From contig CAZINX010000001.1 in the NCBI GenBank assembly GCA_964540795.1, positions 186,001 to 250,000 on the forward strand: a stretch of 64,000 bases of DNA, given 5' to 3'. The translations under genes and the position numbers were made by a program. Within the stretch, counting starts at the first letter, position 1. The number at the start of each line of letters is the position of its first letter. Source of the DNA: Dichotomicrobium sp964540795. GTDB taxonomy: Bacteria > Pseudomonadota > Alphaproteobacteria > Rhizobiales > Rhodomicrobiaceae. The notes beneath the pieces were generated by a model, which saw only the letters and a program-made list of their open reading frames with translations, had not been told where the DNA came from and ran no database searches. Positions 25,382 to 33,894 of the stretch are shown piece by piece.

Positions 25382-25881
25382 GTTTCGGCTGGGCCTATAT
25401 CCTGATCGGCTGGCTGGTCTTGCAGCGGCTCGCGGAACTGGCCTACGCCCGCAAGAACACGCAGGCCCTGCTGGCGCGCGGCGGGCAGGAGATCGGGGCC
25501 GAGCACTATCCGCTGTTCGTGCTCCTCCACGCGAGCTGGCTCATCACGCTGGCTGTGCTGACCGCGCCCGCGCCGCCCGTGCCGTGGCTGCTGCTCGGCG
25601 CGTTCGTGCTGCTGCAGGCCGCGCGCATCTGGGTGATCGCCACGCTTGGACGGTACTGGACGACGCGGATCATCACCGTGCCGGATGCGCCGCTCATCAG
25701 GGGCGGGCCGTTCCGCTTCGTGCGCCATCCGAATTACGTCGTCGTGGCGTTGGAAATCCCGCTGGTGCCGCTGATCCTGGGGTTGGAATGGGTGGCGCTG
25801 GTGTTCGGCGCGGCCAACCTCGCGCTGCTGGCCTATCGCATCCGCGTGGAGGACCGCGCCCTGCAGCCGCGCCGCGCCTGA
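25378..25881 (+). CDS. Isoprenylcysteine carboxyl methyltransferase-like membrane protein
   Basis: A 167-residue integral membrane methyltransferase with about four to five hydrophobic segments. The C-terminal SAM-binding signature GPFRFVRHPNYVVVALEIPL is the RHPxY motif of the ICMT family, followed by IRVEDRAL. Bacteria with these genes mostly lack prenylated proteins; in Bacillus the neighbour BpsB methylates alkylpyrones. The ATGA overlap with the polyketide synthase indicates that it acts on that product. The specificity is inferred. Confidence 0.9.
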   Translation: MSFGWAYILIGWLVLQRLAELAYARKNTQALLARGGQEIGAEHYPLFVLLHASWLITLAVLTAPAPPVPWLLLGAFVLLQAARIWVIATLGRYWTTRIITVPDAPLIRGGPFRFVRHPNYVVVALEIPLVPLILGLEWVALVFGAANLALLAYRIRVEDRALQPRRA

Positions 25882-25885
25882 GCCA

Positions 25886-26881
25886 TCAGGCAACGCCCAG
25901 TGAGTGAGCTGCAATGGCGCGGCCGAGCGGATAGGCCAGCATCGGGTCGTTCGCATCGACCTCGCGAAGGATTTGCGCGGACTTTTCGCAGTCGATGCGC
26001 ATCTGCTCCACCAGCGAGTCCGCATCCGGGAAGCGCGCATCGTCGCGGATGTACGCGATGAACTCGACCTCCAGGCGCTTGCCGTAGAGATCGCCGTCAT
26101 AATCGAGCAGGAATGTCTCCAGCACCGCCGGGCCGTCGTCGAAGGTCGGGCGCGTGCCGAGATAGGCCGCGCCGTGGCGGATTTCGCCGTCGACATGCAC
26201 GCGCACCGCGTAGATGCCGTGGCGCAGCGCCTGGCCTTCGGTCAGCGTGATGTTCGCGGTGGGGAAGCCGAGATTGCGGCCCCGGCCCGCGCCGCCCGTC
26301 ACCTCGCCGACGACGCGCCACCAGTAGCCGAGCACCTCCGCCGCGCCGCGCGGGTCGCCCTCCGCGAGCGATTCCCGCGCCCGGGTGGAGGAAAAGGTCT
26401 CGCCTGCGCCGCCGACCGCATCGACGATCTCGACGCCGATTCCCGCCTGCGCGCAAAGCTCCCGGAGAACGGCCGGGTTGCCGCCGCGCCCCTTGCCGAA
26501 GAAGAAATTGTACCCCGCGACGGCGTGGCCGATCTGCAGCCCGTCCACCAGCACCTGCTGCACGAACGCCTCCGCCGTCAGGCTCGACAGATCCGCGTCG
26601 AAGCGCACCACCGCCGCCACATCCAGCCCGAACAGCTCCATCAGCCGGAGCTTGCGCGGCAACGGCGTGAGTTGGAAAAAGGCCCGCTCCGGCTGGAAGA
26701 ACGCGCGCGGATGCGGCTCGAAAACCATAACGCCGGCCTTGGCCCCGCGGTCCTCGGCGATCTGCTGGGCGCGCTTCAAAAGGGCCTGGTGCCCGCGATG
26801 CACGCCGTCAAAATTTCCGATCGCCAGAACAGCGCCGCGCGTTTCCGCCGGCCGGTTCCGCCATTCGCGCACGATTTCCAC
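25886..26881 (-). CDS. ribF: Bifunctional riboflavin kinase/FAD synthetase
   Basis: A 331-residue RibF. The N-terminal FAD synthetase domain has GNFDGVHRGHQ and the later FSSTRARE motif (STR). The C-terminal flavokinase domain contains GRGRNLGFPTANI, and AAYLGTRPTF further on. The protein converts riboflavin to FMN and then FAD. No ATG is available at the right place: GTG at 26881, preceded by GAGGAGG, is used, though other GTG codons follow within a few residues. The TGA of the upstream maoC gene directly precedes the ribosome site, so the two are coupled. Confidence 0.95.
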   Translation of the reverse strand: MEIVREWRNRPAETRGAVLAIGNFDGVHRGHQALLKRAQQIAEDRGAKAGVMVFEPHPRAFFQPERAFFQLTPLPRKLRLMELFGLDVAAVVRFDADLSSLTAEAFVQQVLVDGLQIGHAVAGYNFFFGKGRGGNPAVLRELCAQAGIGVEIVDAVGGAGETFSSTRARESLAEGDPRGAAEVLGYWWRVVGEVTGGAGRGRNLGFPTANITLTEGQALRHGIYAVRVHVDGEIRHGAAYLGTRPTFDDGPAVLETFLLDYDGDLYGKRLEVEFIAYIRDDARFPDADSLVEQMRIDCEKSAQILREVDANDPMLAYPLGRAIAAHSLGVA

Positions 26882-26897
26882 GCCGCTGTCGTCCTCC

Positions 26898-27338
26898 TCA
26901 ATCCTGCTTTTCGCGCCGCGGCACCTTGAGCACCGCCTCGCCCTCCAGCACCAGCCGGTCGCCGACATGGCAGGTGCAGGCCATCACGGCGCGGCTCTTC
27001 GCTTCGTTCAGCTCGATCACCTCGGCCCGAGCGGTTACGCTATCGCCGTGATAGACAGGCGCTAGGAATTTCAGCGTCTGCGACATGTAGATCGCGCCTT
27101 CGCCGGGCAGCCGGGTGCCCAGAACCGTCGAGATATAGCCTGCCGTCAGCATCCCGTGGACGATGCGCGCCTTGAAGGGCGTCGCCGCAGCATACACCTC
27201 GTCCAGATGGACCGGGTTGGCGTCGCCCGTCAAGCGTGCGAATTCCGCCACGTCATCGGGCGTGACAGTGCGCGAGTAGGTGGCCGCCATGCCGACCTCC
27301 AGGTCCTCGAAGGCGTAGGATGCGCCCGACTCGTCCAT
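26898..27338 (-). CDS. MaoC-like hotdog dehydratase, enoyl-CoA hydratase family
   Basis: A 146-residue single hotdog-fold protein. The hydratase 2 motif is seen as FARLTGDANPVHLD, holding the catalytic Asp and His, followed by RIVHGMLTAG. Such single-domain MaoC proteins (PhaJ-like) hydrate trans-2-enoyl-CoA to R-3-hydroxyacyl-CoA. Start ATG 27338 has only a weak ribosome site. It is followed 17 bases later by ribF. A link to polyhydroxyalkanoate is possible but no pha gene is near. Confidence 0.9.
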   Translation of the reverse strand: MDESGASYAFEDLEVGMAATYSRTVTPDDVAEFARLTGDANPVHLDEVYAAATPFKARIVHGMLTAGYISTVLGTRLPGEGAIYMSQTLKFLAPVYHGDSVTARAEVIELNEAKSRAVMACTCHVGDRLVLEGEAVLKVPRREKQD

Positions 27339-27457
27339 TGCTGGCGCAACGGTTGGGGTCTGGCTCTTGGCGGTTCGGAACCTGGCCGGCAAAAAATTTA
27401 GACGCAATCGCTCCTCCTCACTCCTGACTGCTACAATATCGCCGCTTCGGGCGTGGC

Positions 27458-28327
27458 TTACCACCGCAGCCGCTTCATGGCGGCGAGCGGCTTCTTCGCG
27501 CTGTCGGCGAACAGCGCGGCAATGGCGGCGCGGTCGAGCGCATCACTTTCGTCCATCTCGACATGCAGGCCGCTGGCGACGAAGACGCTGTCGAGGCCTT
27601 CGGCGATCGCACCGGTAATGTCAGTGCGCACGCCGTCGCCGATGGCGAGGATTGCGCTGTCCGGCGTGTCTCCGGCGACCTCGGCCAGCCGCTCGCGCGC
27701 CAGCTCGTAGATCGGCGGGTGGGGTTTGCCGGTGTAGATGACTTCGCCGCCCATCTCGCCATAGGCCTTTGCCAGCGCGCCGGCGCAGTAGATCAGCCGG
27801 TCGCCGCGCTCGACCATCAGGTCCGGGTTGGCGCAGATCATCGGCAGGCCGCGCGCGCGCAGCCTTTGAAAAAGCTCAGTGTAGTCCTCGGGCGTTTCGG
27901 TCTCGTCGTCGAACAGGCCGGAGCAGAGAACGACCTCCGCTGCGTCCGGCCCGGTCAGCTCGATATCCAGCCCGGCAAGCATTGGCCGGTCGCGCTCAGG
28001 CCCCAGCAGAAACACCTTGCCGCCGCCGCGCCGCATCATCTCGGTGCGCGCCACATCGCCCGAGGTGACGAGCGCGTCATAGGTGTCGCGGGGTACGCCG
28101 ACCTCGTCGAGTTGTATCGCCACGCCGCCGCTGTGGCGCGGCGAATTCGACAGCAGGATGACGACGCCCCCGGCCGCGCGGTAGGCTTGGCAGGCTTGCA
28201 CGGCGCTGTCATGGGGCTTTATGCCATTATGCATGACGCCCCAGACGTCGCAGAACCAGGCGGCGTAACCCGCGGCCAACGGCGCGATGTGCTGGATCAC
28301 AGGAATGTCCGGCGGCGTTTCGTTCAT
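27458..28327 (-). CDS. HAD-superfamily IIA hydrolase (TIGR01459 type)
   Basis: A 289-residue HAD phosphatase. The nucleophile motif is FCDVWGVMHNG, where the first Asp is followed by WGV as in this alphaproteobacterial subgroup. Motif II is ILLSNSPR. Motif III/IV is near IYTGKPHPPIYELA and AILAIGDGVRTDITGA. The family belongs to the NagD/pyridoxal phosphatase group, with no fixed substrate. ATG 28327 has GAGG very close. It lies divergent from truA and upstream of maoC by 119 bases. Confidence 0.9.
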   Translation of the reverse strand: MNETPPDIPVIQHIAPLAAGYAAWFCDVWGVMHNGIKPHDSAVQACQAYRAAGGVVILLSNSPRHSGGVAIQLDEVGVPRDTYDALVTSGDVARTEMMRRGGGKVFLLGPERDRPMLAGLDIELTGPDAAEVVLCSGLFDDETETPEDYTELFQRLRARGLPMICANPDLMVERGDRLIYCAGALAKAYGEMGGEVIYTGKPHPPIYELARERLAEVAGDTPDSAILAIGDGVRTDITGAIAEGLDSVFVASGLHVEMDESDALDRAAIAALFADSAKKPLAAMKRLRW

Positions 28328-28463
28328 GGGCCTCGCCTTGCCAAATGGTTGCGCCGTCGCCATGCATCGTGGCCCGCCGCCGATCTGTTGTGCAACGCAA
28401 AATTAGCCCTGCCGGGGCGGCGGGCGCAAGCCACCGCTTTTTCGAGCCGGACCAAGGGGCGCA

Positions 28464-29204
28464 ATGACGCGCTATAAAATCATCATCGAATACGATGGCG
28501 GCCCGTTTGTCGGCTGGCAGATGCAGGACAACGGCCCGTCGGTGCAGGCGGCGCTCGCGGACGCGGTCTGGCGGTTCAGCGGCGAGCGCGCGGATGTGCG
28601 CGGGGCGGGCCGGACCGATGCGGGCGTTCATGCGCGTGGGCAGGTGGCGCATTTCAATTTGGCACGGGAGATGGAACCGGCGCGGATTCGCGACGCGATC
28701 AACTTTCACCTCAAGCCGCAGCCGGTCGCCGTGCTGGCGTGTGAGCCAGTGGCCCCTGATTTCGATGCGCGGTTTTCCGCGACGCGGCGCGACTACGAAT
28801 ATCTGATCGTGAACCGCCGTGCGCCACTGACGCTGGATGCGGGGCGGGCCTGGCGGGTGCCGGTGCTTCTCGATACGCGGGCGATGCACGAGGCTGCGCA
28901 AGTGCTTGTCGGCAAGCACGATTTTACGACTTTCCGCTCCGTCCATTGCCAGGCGCGCTCGCCGCTCAAGACGCTCGACCGGCTGGAGGTCTCGCAGGAT
29001 GGCGAGCGCATCTTGATCCGCGCGAGCGCGCGCTCGTTCTTGCATCATCAGGTGCGCTCGATTGCCGGCAGCTTGAAGCTGGTGGGCGAGGGGAAATGGT
29101 CCGCCGATGACCTGCGGGCCGCGCTGGAAGCGCGCGATCGCACCGCTTGCGGCCCTGTTGCCCCCGCTTGCGGGCTCTATCTCGTCGGCGTGGGCTATGA
29201 CTGA
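28464..29204 (+). CDS. truA: tRNA pseudouridine(38-40) synthase TruA
   Basis: A 246-residue pseudouridine synthase. The catalytic Asp is in AGRTDAGVHARGQVAHF, and the pattern RFSATRRDYEYLI and FLHHQVRSIAGSL are characteristic of TruA. It modifies the anticodon arm of many tRNAs. It begins with MTRYKIIIEYDGGPFVGWQ. It is followed by the tRNA-dihydrouridine synthase 72 bases later; both modify tRNA. Confidence 0.97.
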   Translation: MTRYKIIIEYDGGPFVGWQMQDNGPSVQAALADAVWRFSGERADVRGAGRTDAGVHARGQVAHFNLAREMEPARIRDAINFHLKPQPVAVLACEPVAPDFDARFSATRRDYEYLIVNRRAPLTLDAGRAWRVPVLLDTRAMHEAAQVLVGKHDFTTFRSVHCQARSPLKTLDRLEVSQDGERILIRASARSFLHHQVRSIAGSLKLVGEGKWSADDLRAALEARDRTACGPVAPACGLYLVGVGYD

Positions 29205-29276
29205 TCCGCACTTGTGCGAAAGCCAAGGCTGGAACAGATATTTGATGAGACGAACACAATCATTTTGGCCGGAGTG

Positions 29277-30308
29277 ATGCAACGCATCGACCACACATTC
29301 GCCGTCGCGCCGATGATGGACTGGACGGACCGGCACTTCCGCTATCTCATGCGGCTCATCAGCCGGCGTGCGGTGCTCTATACTGAGATGGTGACGACCG
29401 GCGCGATCATTCACGGGCCGCGCGCCCGGCTGCTTGAGTTCGACTCCATCGAGCATCCGGTCGTGCTGCAGCTTGGCGGCAGCGAGCCGGATGAGCTAGC
29501 GCAGTGCGCGCGCATCGGCGTGGACTGGGGCTATGACGCGATCAACCTCAACATCGGCTGCCCGTCAGACCGCGTGCAGCGCGGGCGCTTCGGCGCCTGC
29601 CTGATGGCCGAGCCCGAGCTTGTGCGCGATTGCGTGGCGGCAATGCGCGCGGCGGTGGACATCCCCGTGACGGTCAAGTGCCGGATCGGCATCGACGATC
29701 AGGACAGCGAGGCGGGGCTTGCGCATTTCGTCGAGACGGTCGCGTTGGCGGGGTGCGAGACCTTCATCATTCACGCGCGCAAGGCCTGGCTGCAGGGCCT
29801 CAGCCCCAAGCAGAACCGGGATGTCCCGCCGCTCGACTATGACCGGGTCTACCGGCTCAAGGCGGCGCGGCCTGACCTGACCATCATCATCAATGGCGGC
29901 ATCAAGGACGTGTCGGAAGCCGAGATGCATCTGGCCGGTGTCGACGGCGTCATGCTGGGGCGCGCGGTCTGCGCCGATCCGATGGTGCTGTCCGATGTTG
30001 ATAGCCGGCTCTATGACCTGACCGCGAGGCCGCTCGGCCGCACGGCGATCGTGCGCCGGATGCTGCCCTATATCGAGCGCGAACTGGCGCGCGGAACGCG
30101 CCTTCCGGCGATCACCAAACATCTGCTGAACGTGGTGCAGGGCCTGCCCGGCGCGCGCGTCTTCCGCCGCCATCTGAGCGAGAACGCGATGCGCGAGGGC
30201 GCTGGCCCGGAGGTGGTCGAAGAGGCGCTCGCGCGCGTGGAGGCGGCCTGCGAAGCGCAGCGGTCGCGCGTGGAAAGCCCCGAGCGCACCTGCGCCGCCG
30301 CACAGTGA
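29277..30308 (+). CDS. dusA: tRNA-dihydrouridine synthase A
   Basis: A 343-residue flavin-dependent tRNA-dihydrouridine synthase. The FMN-binding start FAVAPMMDWTDRHFRY is as in DusA, and the catalytic Cys is in RGRFGACLM, after NIGCPSDRVQ. The KCRIGIDDQD segment, HARKAWLQGLSPKQNR and the IIINGGIKD loop are all conserved. ATG 29277 was chosen because the family sequence begins there; an in-frame GTG precedes it directly. A GGAG is only two bases upstream, so the start context is poor. Confidence 0.96.
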   Translation: MQRIDHTFAVAPMMDWTDRHFRYLMRLISRRAVLYTEMVTTGAIIHGPRARLLEFDSIEHPVVLQLGGSEPDELAQCARIGVDWGYDAINLNIGCPSDRVQRGRFGACLMAEPELVRDCVAAMRAAVDIPVTVKCRIGIDDQDSEAGLAHFVETVALAGCETFIIHARKAWLQGLSPKQNRDVPPLDYDRVYRLKAARPDLTIIINGGIKDVSEAEMHLAGVDGVMLGRAVCADPMVLSDVDSRLYDLTARPLGRTAIVRRMLPYIERELARGTRLPAITKHLLNVVQGLPGARVFRRHLSENAMREGAGPEVVEEALARVEAACEAQRSRVESPERTCAAAQ

Positions 30309-30403
30309 CCCGTTGCGACGACGGTGACAGTATCACAGAATTAAAGACGCAACTTCGGTAACATTGACTTAAACCGTTTTGCTAACCGGAGGAGTCGGAG
30401 ACA

Positions 30404-31618
30404 ATGTTCCCGAACACCAAGCTTCGCATGGGCGAATCCTATTCGCCGCTTTATTTCCTGTCCGCACTCGGCGCGGGCGGTCTGACCGTGACTTTCTTCA
30501 TGTGGCTGCTGCACTGGGTGCCGCATCCGGGACGCCCGGTGCCGATCTTCGAGGACATCCTCGCGGCGTTCTGGCAAGGCGGCCTGCCGCTGCAGATCGC
30601 CATTGTTGTCGCATGGCTCGGCATCGCCTTCTTCGCCATCATGCATGTGCGGCTTTTGACCTGGAATATCGGCGAACTGATGCGCTTTCGCGCCACCCCG
30701 GCTTACGCGGCGCTGCGGGGCAGCAATGATGAGACCCAGCTTCTCGCCGCGCCGCTCACCGTGGCGATGAGCGTGAACGTCGCCTTCATCCTCGGGCTGG
30801 TGTTCGTCCCGGGGCTGTGGAGCGTCGTCGAATATCTGTTTCCGCTGGCGCTCGTCGCCTTCCTCGCGGTCGGCGTGTGGGCGCTGGCCATCATGCGCGA
30901 TTTCTGGGGCCGCATCCTTGCCACGGGCGGCTTCGACTGCTCGCGCAACAACAGTTTCGGACAGCTGATCCCCGCCTTCGCGCTGTCGATGGTCGGCGTC
31001 GGGCTGGCCGCGCCGGCGGCGATGAGCACGCAGGCCTGGATTGCCGGCGTGTCTTATATCGCATCGAGCTTCTTCATCGTCGCGGCGCTTATCGTGGCCG
31101 CGGTGAAGCTGGTGCTCGGCCTGCGCGCGATGATGGAGAACGGAGCCAACCCGCAGAGCGCGCCGTCGTTGTGGATCATCGTGCCCATCATGACGGTCAT
31201 CGGCATCGCGCTGATGCGTCAGGATCATGCCCTTCATGCGCATTTCGCCGCGGAAGGCGGAGCAGCCGAGTTGTTCTCGCAGCAGACCTGGTGGCTGGCG
31301 CTGCAAGTCGCCTTCGCGCTCTGGGGGCTGGTAGTTCTGCGCCGGTTCAACTACTTCGGCCGGTTCGTGACCGGCAATGAGCGCTCGCCCGGCGCTTACG
31401 CGCTAGTCTGCCCCGGCGTGGCGCTGGCGGTGATGGTCCATTTCTACGTCAACAAGGGGCTGGTCGGCGTCGGGCTGGTCGAACCGTTTGGCGTCGGCTT
31501 CTGGATCATCACGCTGATCGCCCTCGGCCTGCAATTGGTGACGATCTGGCTGGTGATTACGCTGAACCGGCTGCATTTTGGGCGCGCGGCGGAAGGCCGG
31601 GTTGCGGCGGCGGAATGA
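30404..31618 (+). CDS. Multi-pass membrane protein, TDT/SLAC1-like or TsoY-like
   Basis: A 404-residue protein with about ten predicted transmembrane helices. The N-terminus, SYSPLYFLSALGAGGLTVTF, and HWVPHPGRPVP suggest a family of transporter-like membrane proteins; I recall similar proteins named TsoY, sometimes selenoproteins, but no Sec codon is seen here. The general architecture also resembles tellurite-resistance/dicarboxylate (TDT) and SLAC1 channels. It is preceded by GGAGG and followed 194 bases later by a TauE/SafE permease on the same strand. Sulfur-anion transport is therefore a reasonable but unproven guess. Confidence 0.6.
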   Translation: MFPNTKLRMGESYSPLYFLSALGAGGLTVTFFMWLLHWVPHPGRPVPIFEDILAAFWQGGLPLQIAIVVAWLGIAFFAIMHVRLLTWNIGELMRFRATPAYAALRGSNDETQLLAAPLTVAMSVNVAFILGLVFVPGLWSVVEYLFPLALVAFLAVGVWALAIMRDFWGRILATGGFDCSRNNSFGQLIPAFALSMVGVGLAAPAAMSTQAWIAGVSYIASSFFIVAALIVAAVKLVLGLRAMMENGANPQSAPSLWIIVPIMTVIGIALMRQDHALHAHFAAEGGAAELFSQQTWWLALQVAFALWGLVVLRRFNYFGRFVTGNERSPGAYALVCPGVALAVMVHFYVNKGLVGVGLVEPFGVGFWIITLIALGLQLVTIWLVITLNRLHFGRAAEGRVAAAE

Positions 31619-31812
31619 CGTTCGGCCGGGCTGGGCGGCGCGTCCGCCCCGCCCGATCCGCAGGCTGACCCGATGAAAATCAGGCTTGTACGCGTCCCCC
31701 GGATTTGAATTATAGCGCCGGGGGCGCTTCTTCTGGGCGATCCGTCATCCTCGCCGTTCCTCTGCCGTGCGCCTTTCCGCGCCAGCCCCCCGGCGCGGCT
31801 TTTCGGAGTTTC

Positions 31813-32655
31813 ATGATGGAGATCAGCCTGCCCTGGGGCGAGTTCGCCTGGCTTGTCGCAGCGCTGGTCGCGGGCGGGCTGGTGATGGGCTTCCTGGCCG
31901 GACTGTTCGGCATCGGCGGCGGCGGTATCCTCGTGCCGATCCTTTATGAGGTGTTCAATATTCTCGATGTGCCGCTGGAGGTGCGGATGCATCTGGCGGT
32001 GGGGACCTCGCTTGCAGTCATTATCCCGACCTCGTTGCGCTCGGTGCAGTCGCACTACAAGCACGGCGCGGTTGACATGGACGTCTTGCGCCGGGTCGGG
32101 CCGCCTGTGCTGGCCGGAGTGCTGACCGGGATCGTCGTGGCGAGCTTCGCGCAGGCGGCGGTGCTGAAAGGGGTCTACATCTTGATGAACGCGCTGATGG
32201 CCATCAATCTCTATTTCGGGCGCGGGCGCTGGAATCTGGGCACGGAGATGCCGGGCCGGGCGGTGGATCGGGCGGTCGGCTGGGTGATCGGCACAGTCTC
32301 CGCGCTCATCGGCATTGGCGGGGGCGTCCAACTGACCACTTACATGACGCTCTACGGCCGCAAGATTCATCAGGCCGTGGCGACAGGCGCGGGCGTCGGG
32401 CCGATCATCGCGATCCCCGGCGCGCTCGGCTATGTCTGGGCCGGCTGGGGCGAGGCGAGCCTGCTGCCGCCCGGATCGCTCGGTTATGTCAGCCTGCTCG
32501 GCGTGGCGATTGTCGGGCCGGCAAGCGTCCTGGCCGCGCCGGTTGGCGTGCGCGTGGCGCATGGCCTCCCGCGGCGCCAGCTCGAAGTCGCCTTCGCCAT
32601 TTTCCTGATGCTGATAGCGGTGCGGTTCCTGATCAGCCTGTTCTTTCAGGTGTAG
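31813..32655 (+). CDS. Sulfite exporter TauE/SafE family permease
   Basis: A 280-residue integral membrane protein. The first helix contains GLFGIGGGGILVPIL and the second half SALIGIGGGVQLTTYM, the duplicated glycine-rich motif of TauE/SafE proteins, with seven to eight helices overall. Such proteins export sulfite, sulfoacetate or related anions. ATG 31813 and ATG 31816 both follow GGAG; the longer is given. It is preceded by the TDT/TsoY-like gene. A different TauE/SafE protein lies at 52826-53569. Confidence 0.9.
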   Translation: MMEISLPWGEFAWLVAALVAGGLVMGFLAGLFGIGGGGILVPILYEVFNILDVPLEVRMHLAVGTSLAVIIPTSLRSVQSHYKHGAVDMDVLRRVGPPVLAGVLTGIVVASFAQAAVLKGVYILMNALMAINLYFGRGRWNLGTEMPGRAVDRAVGWVIGTVSALIGIGGGVQLTTYMTLYGRKIHQAVATGAGVGPIIAIPGALGYVWAGWGEASLLPPGSLGYVSLLGVAIVGPASVLAAPVGVRVAHGLPRRQLEVAFAIFLMLIAVRFLISLFFQV

Positions 32656-32666
32656 TCAGGTCTTGT

Positions 32667-32742
32667 CGTCTTTGCCGGGCGTGACCCGGCAATCCAATAA
32701 AGCCGCCAGGCATAGATGCCCGGATCAAGTCCGCGCATGACG
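32667..32742 (+). repeat. Dispersed palindromic repeat, copy 2
   Basis: About 76 bases after the TauE/SafE gene begin TGCCGGGCGTGACCCGGCAATCCA and end GATGCCCGGATCAAGTCCGCGCATGACG. Its two half-hairpins match the copy at 4956-5048 in reverse orientation, with a shorter middle. It sits between convergent genes and could work as a bidirectional transcription-end structure. Confidence 0.8.
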
Positions 32743-32778
32743 TGGAACCGATTTTGAGGCGCTGGCCATCACGTCGGA

Positions 32779-33402
32779 TCAGGCGGGTTGTGTGCTGCGC
32801 CATTCGCCCATCGCTTGCGCGAGGATCTGCACAGCCGACCAGGTGAACAGCCCGGCCATCAGCGCGGCGACGATCACGTCCGGCCAGCCGGTCTGCGTGC
32901 CCCACACGCCGAGCGCGGCGAGCATCACCGCAACATTGCCGATCGCATCATTGCGCGAGCACAGCCAGACCGAGCGGACATTGGCGTCGCCGTCCTTGTA
33001 CTTCACCAGCAGCAGCACGCTCGCGACGTTGGCGGTCAGCGCCAGAAAACCGATCGCGCCCATCACCTGCGCCTGTGGGACGCCGAGCACGAACACCGTG
33101 TAGATCGTCGATCCGAACACCCACAGCCCCATCGCCAGGAGGCTGAAGCCCTTGATGAGCGCGGCGGAGGCGCGCACGCGCAGGGACGCGCCGATCACGG
33201 CCATCGACAGGCCGTAGGTGAGGGTATCGCCGAGGAAGTCGAGCGCGTCTGCCTGCAGGGCGCGGGAGCCGGCCAGGTGCCCGGCGACCATCTCCACGGC
33301 GAACATGACCGCGTTGATCGCGATCACGGCCCAGAGCCGGCGCTTGTAGTCCCTTGACAGCCCTTCAAAATTCGCTCCGCCGCCGCAGCACGACGCGCCC
33401 AT
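32779..33402 (-). CDS. CDF-family divalent metal efflux transporter
   Basis: A 207-residue short cation diffusion facilitator. It carries an N-terminal CCGGG Cys motif, the metal-site helix region LQADALDFLGDTLTYG in which HxxxD is replaced by DxxxD, and a second set near CSRNDAIGNVAVM. About six helices are expected. It exports zinc, cadmium or lead. The truncated C-terminus lacks the usual cytoplasmic domain. It is transcribed away from a MerR regulator, with a 19-bp-spacer promoter in between that faces this gene. Confidence 0.88.
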   Translation of the reverse strand: MGASCCGGGANFEGLSRDYKRRLWAVIAINAVMFAVEMVAGHLAGSRALQADALDFLGDTLTYGLSMAVIGASLRVRASAALIKGFSLLAMGLWVFGSTIYTVFVLGVPQAQVMGAIGFLALTANVASVLLLVKYKDGDANVRSVWLCSRNDAIGNVAVMLAALGVWGTQTGWPDVIVAALMAGLFTWSAVQILAQAMGEWRSTQPA

Positions 33403-33432
33403 TACGTCTCTCCTTGTGCGTTTGATACAGCG

Positions 33433-33463
33433 AACCTAATCTCTCTAGTAACTAGAGGTTCAA
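33433..33463 (-). promoter_or_regulatory. MerR-type promoter/operator for the CDF gene
   Basis: On the minus strand TTGAAC (33458-33463) and TAGGTT (33433-33438) are separated by exactly 19 bases. The spacer contains CTCTAGT-T-ACTAGAG, a perfect 7-1-7 inverted repeat. An over-long spacer with a central dyad is the hallmark of MerR-family promoters, which the regulator untwists to activate when metal is bound. Confidence 0.85.
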
Positions 33464-33474
33464 GAGGGGTGGCC

Positions 33475-33888
33475 ATGTTTTCGATTGGCGTACTGGCGCA
33501 GGAGACGGGCGTGAAGGTGCCCACCATCCGCTATTATGAGGAGATCGGCCTGATCGACACGCCGGCGCGCACGGCGGGCAATCAGCGGCGCTATTCGCAC
33601 GGCCATGCCGAGCGGCTGCGGTTTATCCGCCATGCGCGCGACCTGGGGCTGCCGCTGGAGGCGATCCGCGATCTCATCGCGCTCAGCGCCTCGCCTGACC
33701 GGTCCTGCGCGGAGGCCGACCGGGTGGTCCGGCAGCAGCTTTCCGCCGTGCGCCAACGGATCGCCAAGCTGCAGGGGCTGGAGCGCGAGCTGGCCCGGAT
33801 CGCCGAGGGTTGCCAGGCCGAGCGTGTGCGCGATTGTTATGTGCTGCGGGCGTTGTCCGACCACGCGCTCTGCGCCGAGGCGCACTGA
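33475..33888 (+). CDS. MerR-family heavy-metal-responsive regulator
   Basis: A 137-residue MerR protein. The N-terminal winged helix-turn-helix begins MFSIGVLAQETGVKVPTIRYYEEIGLI, then a long coiled coil. Metal ligands likely include Cys78, Cys113, Cys121, His130 and Cys133. A Cys near 78 marks the divalent-metal sensors (ZntR, CadR, PbrR), whereas CueR has Ser there. The CDF neighbour agrees with Zn/Cd/Pb sensing. ATG 33475 has GAGG about eight bases upstream; an in-frame GTG lies at 33469. It is divergent from the CDF transporter. Confidence 0.9.
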   Translation: MFSIGVLAQETGVKVPTIRYYEEIGLIDTPARTAGNQRRYSHGHAERLRFIRHARDLGLPLEAIRDLIALSASPDRSCAEADRVVRQQLSAVRQRIAKLQGLERELARIAEGCQAERVRDCYVLRALSDHALCAEAH

Positions 33889-33894
33889 GCCCGG

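Noticed and set aside
30341..31306. 321-codon minus-strand frame, His/Asp/Gln rich
   Set aside because: Opposite a ten-helix membrane protein; reverse complements of Leu/Ala-rich genes give such compositions.
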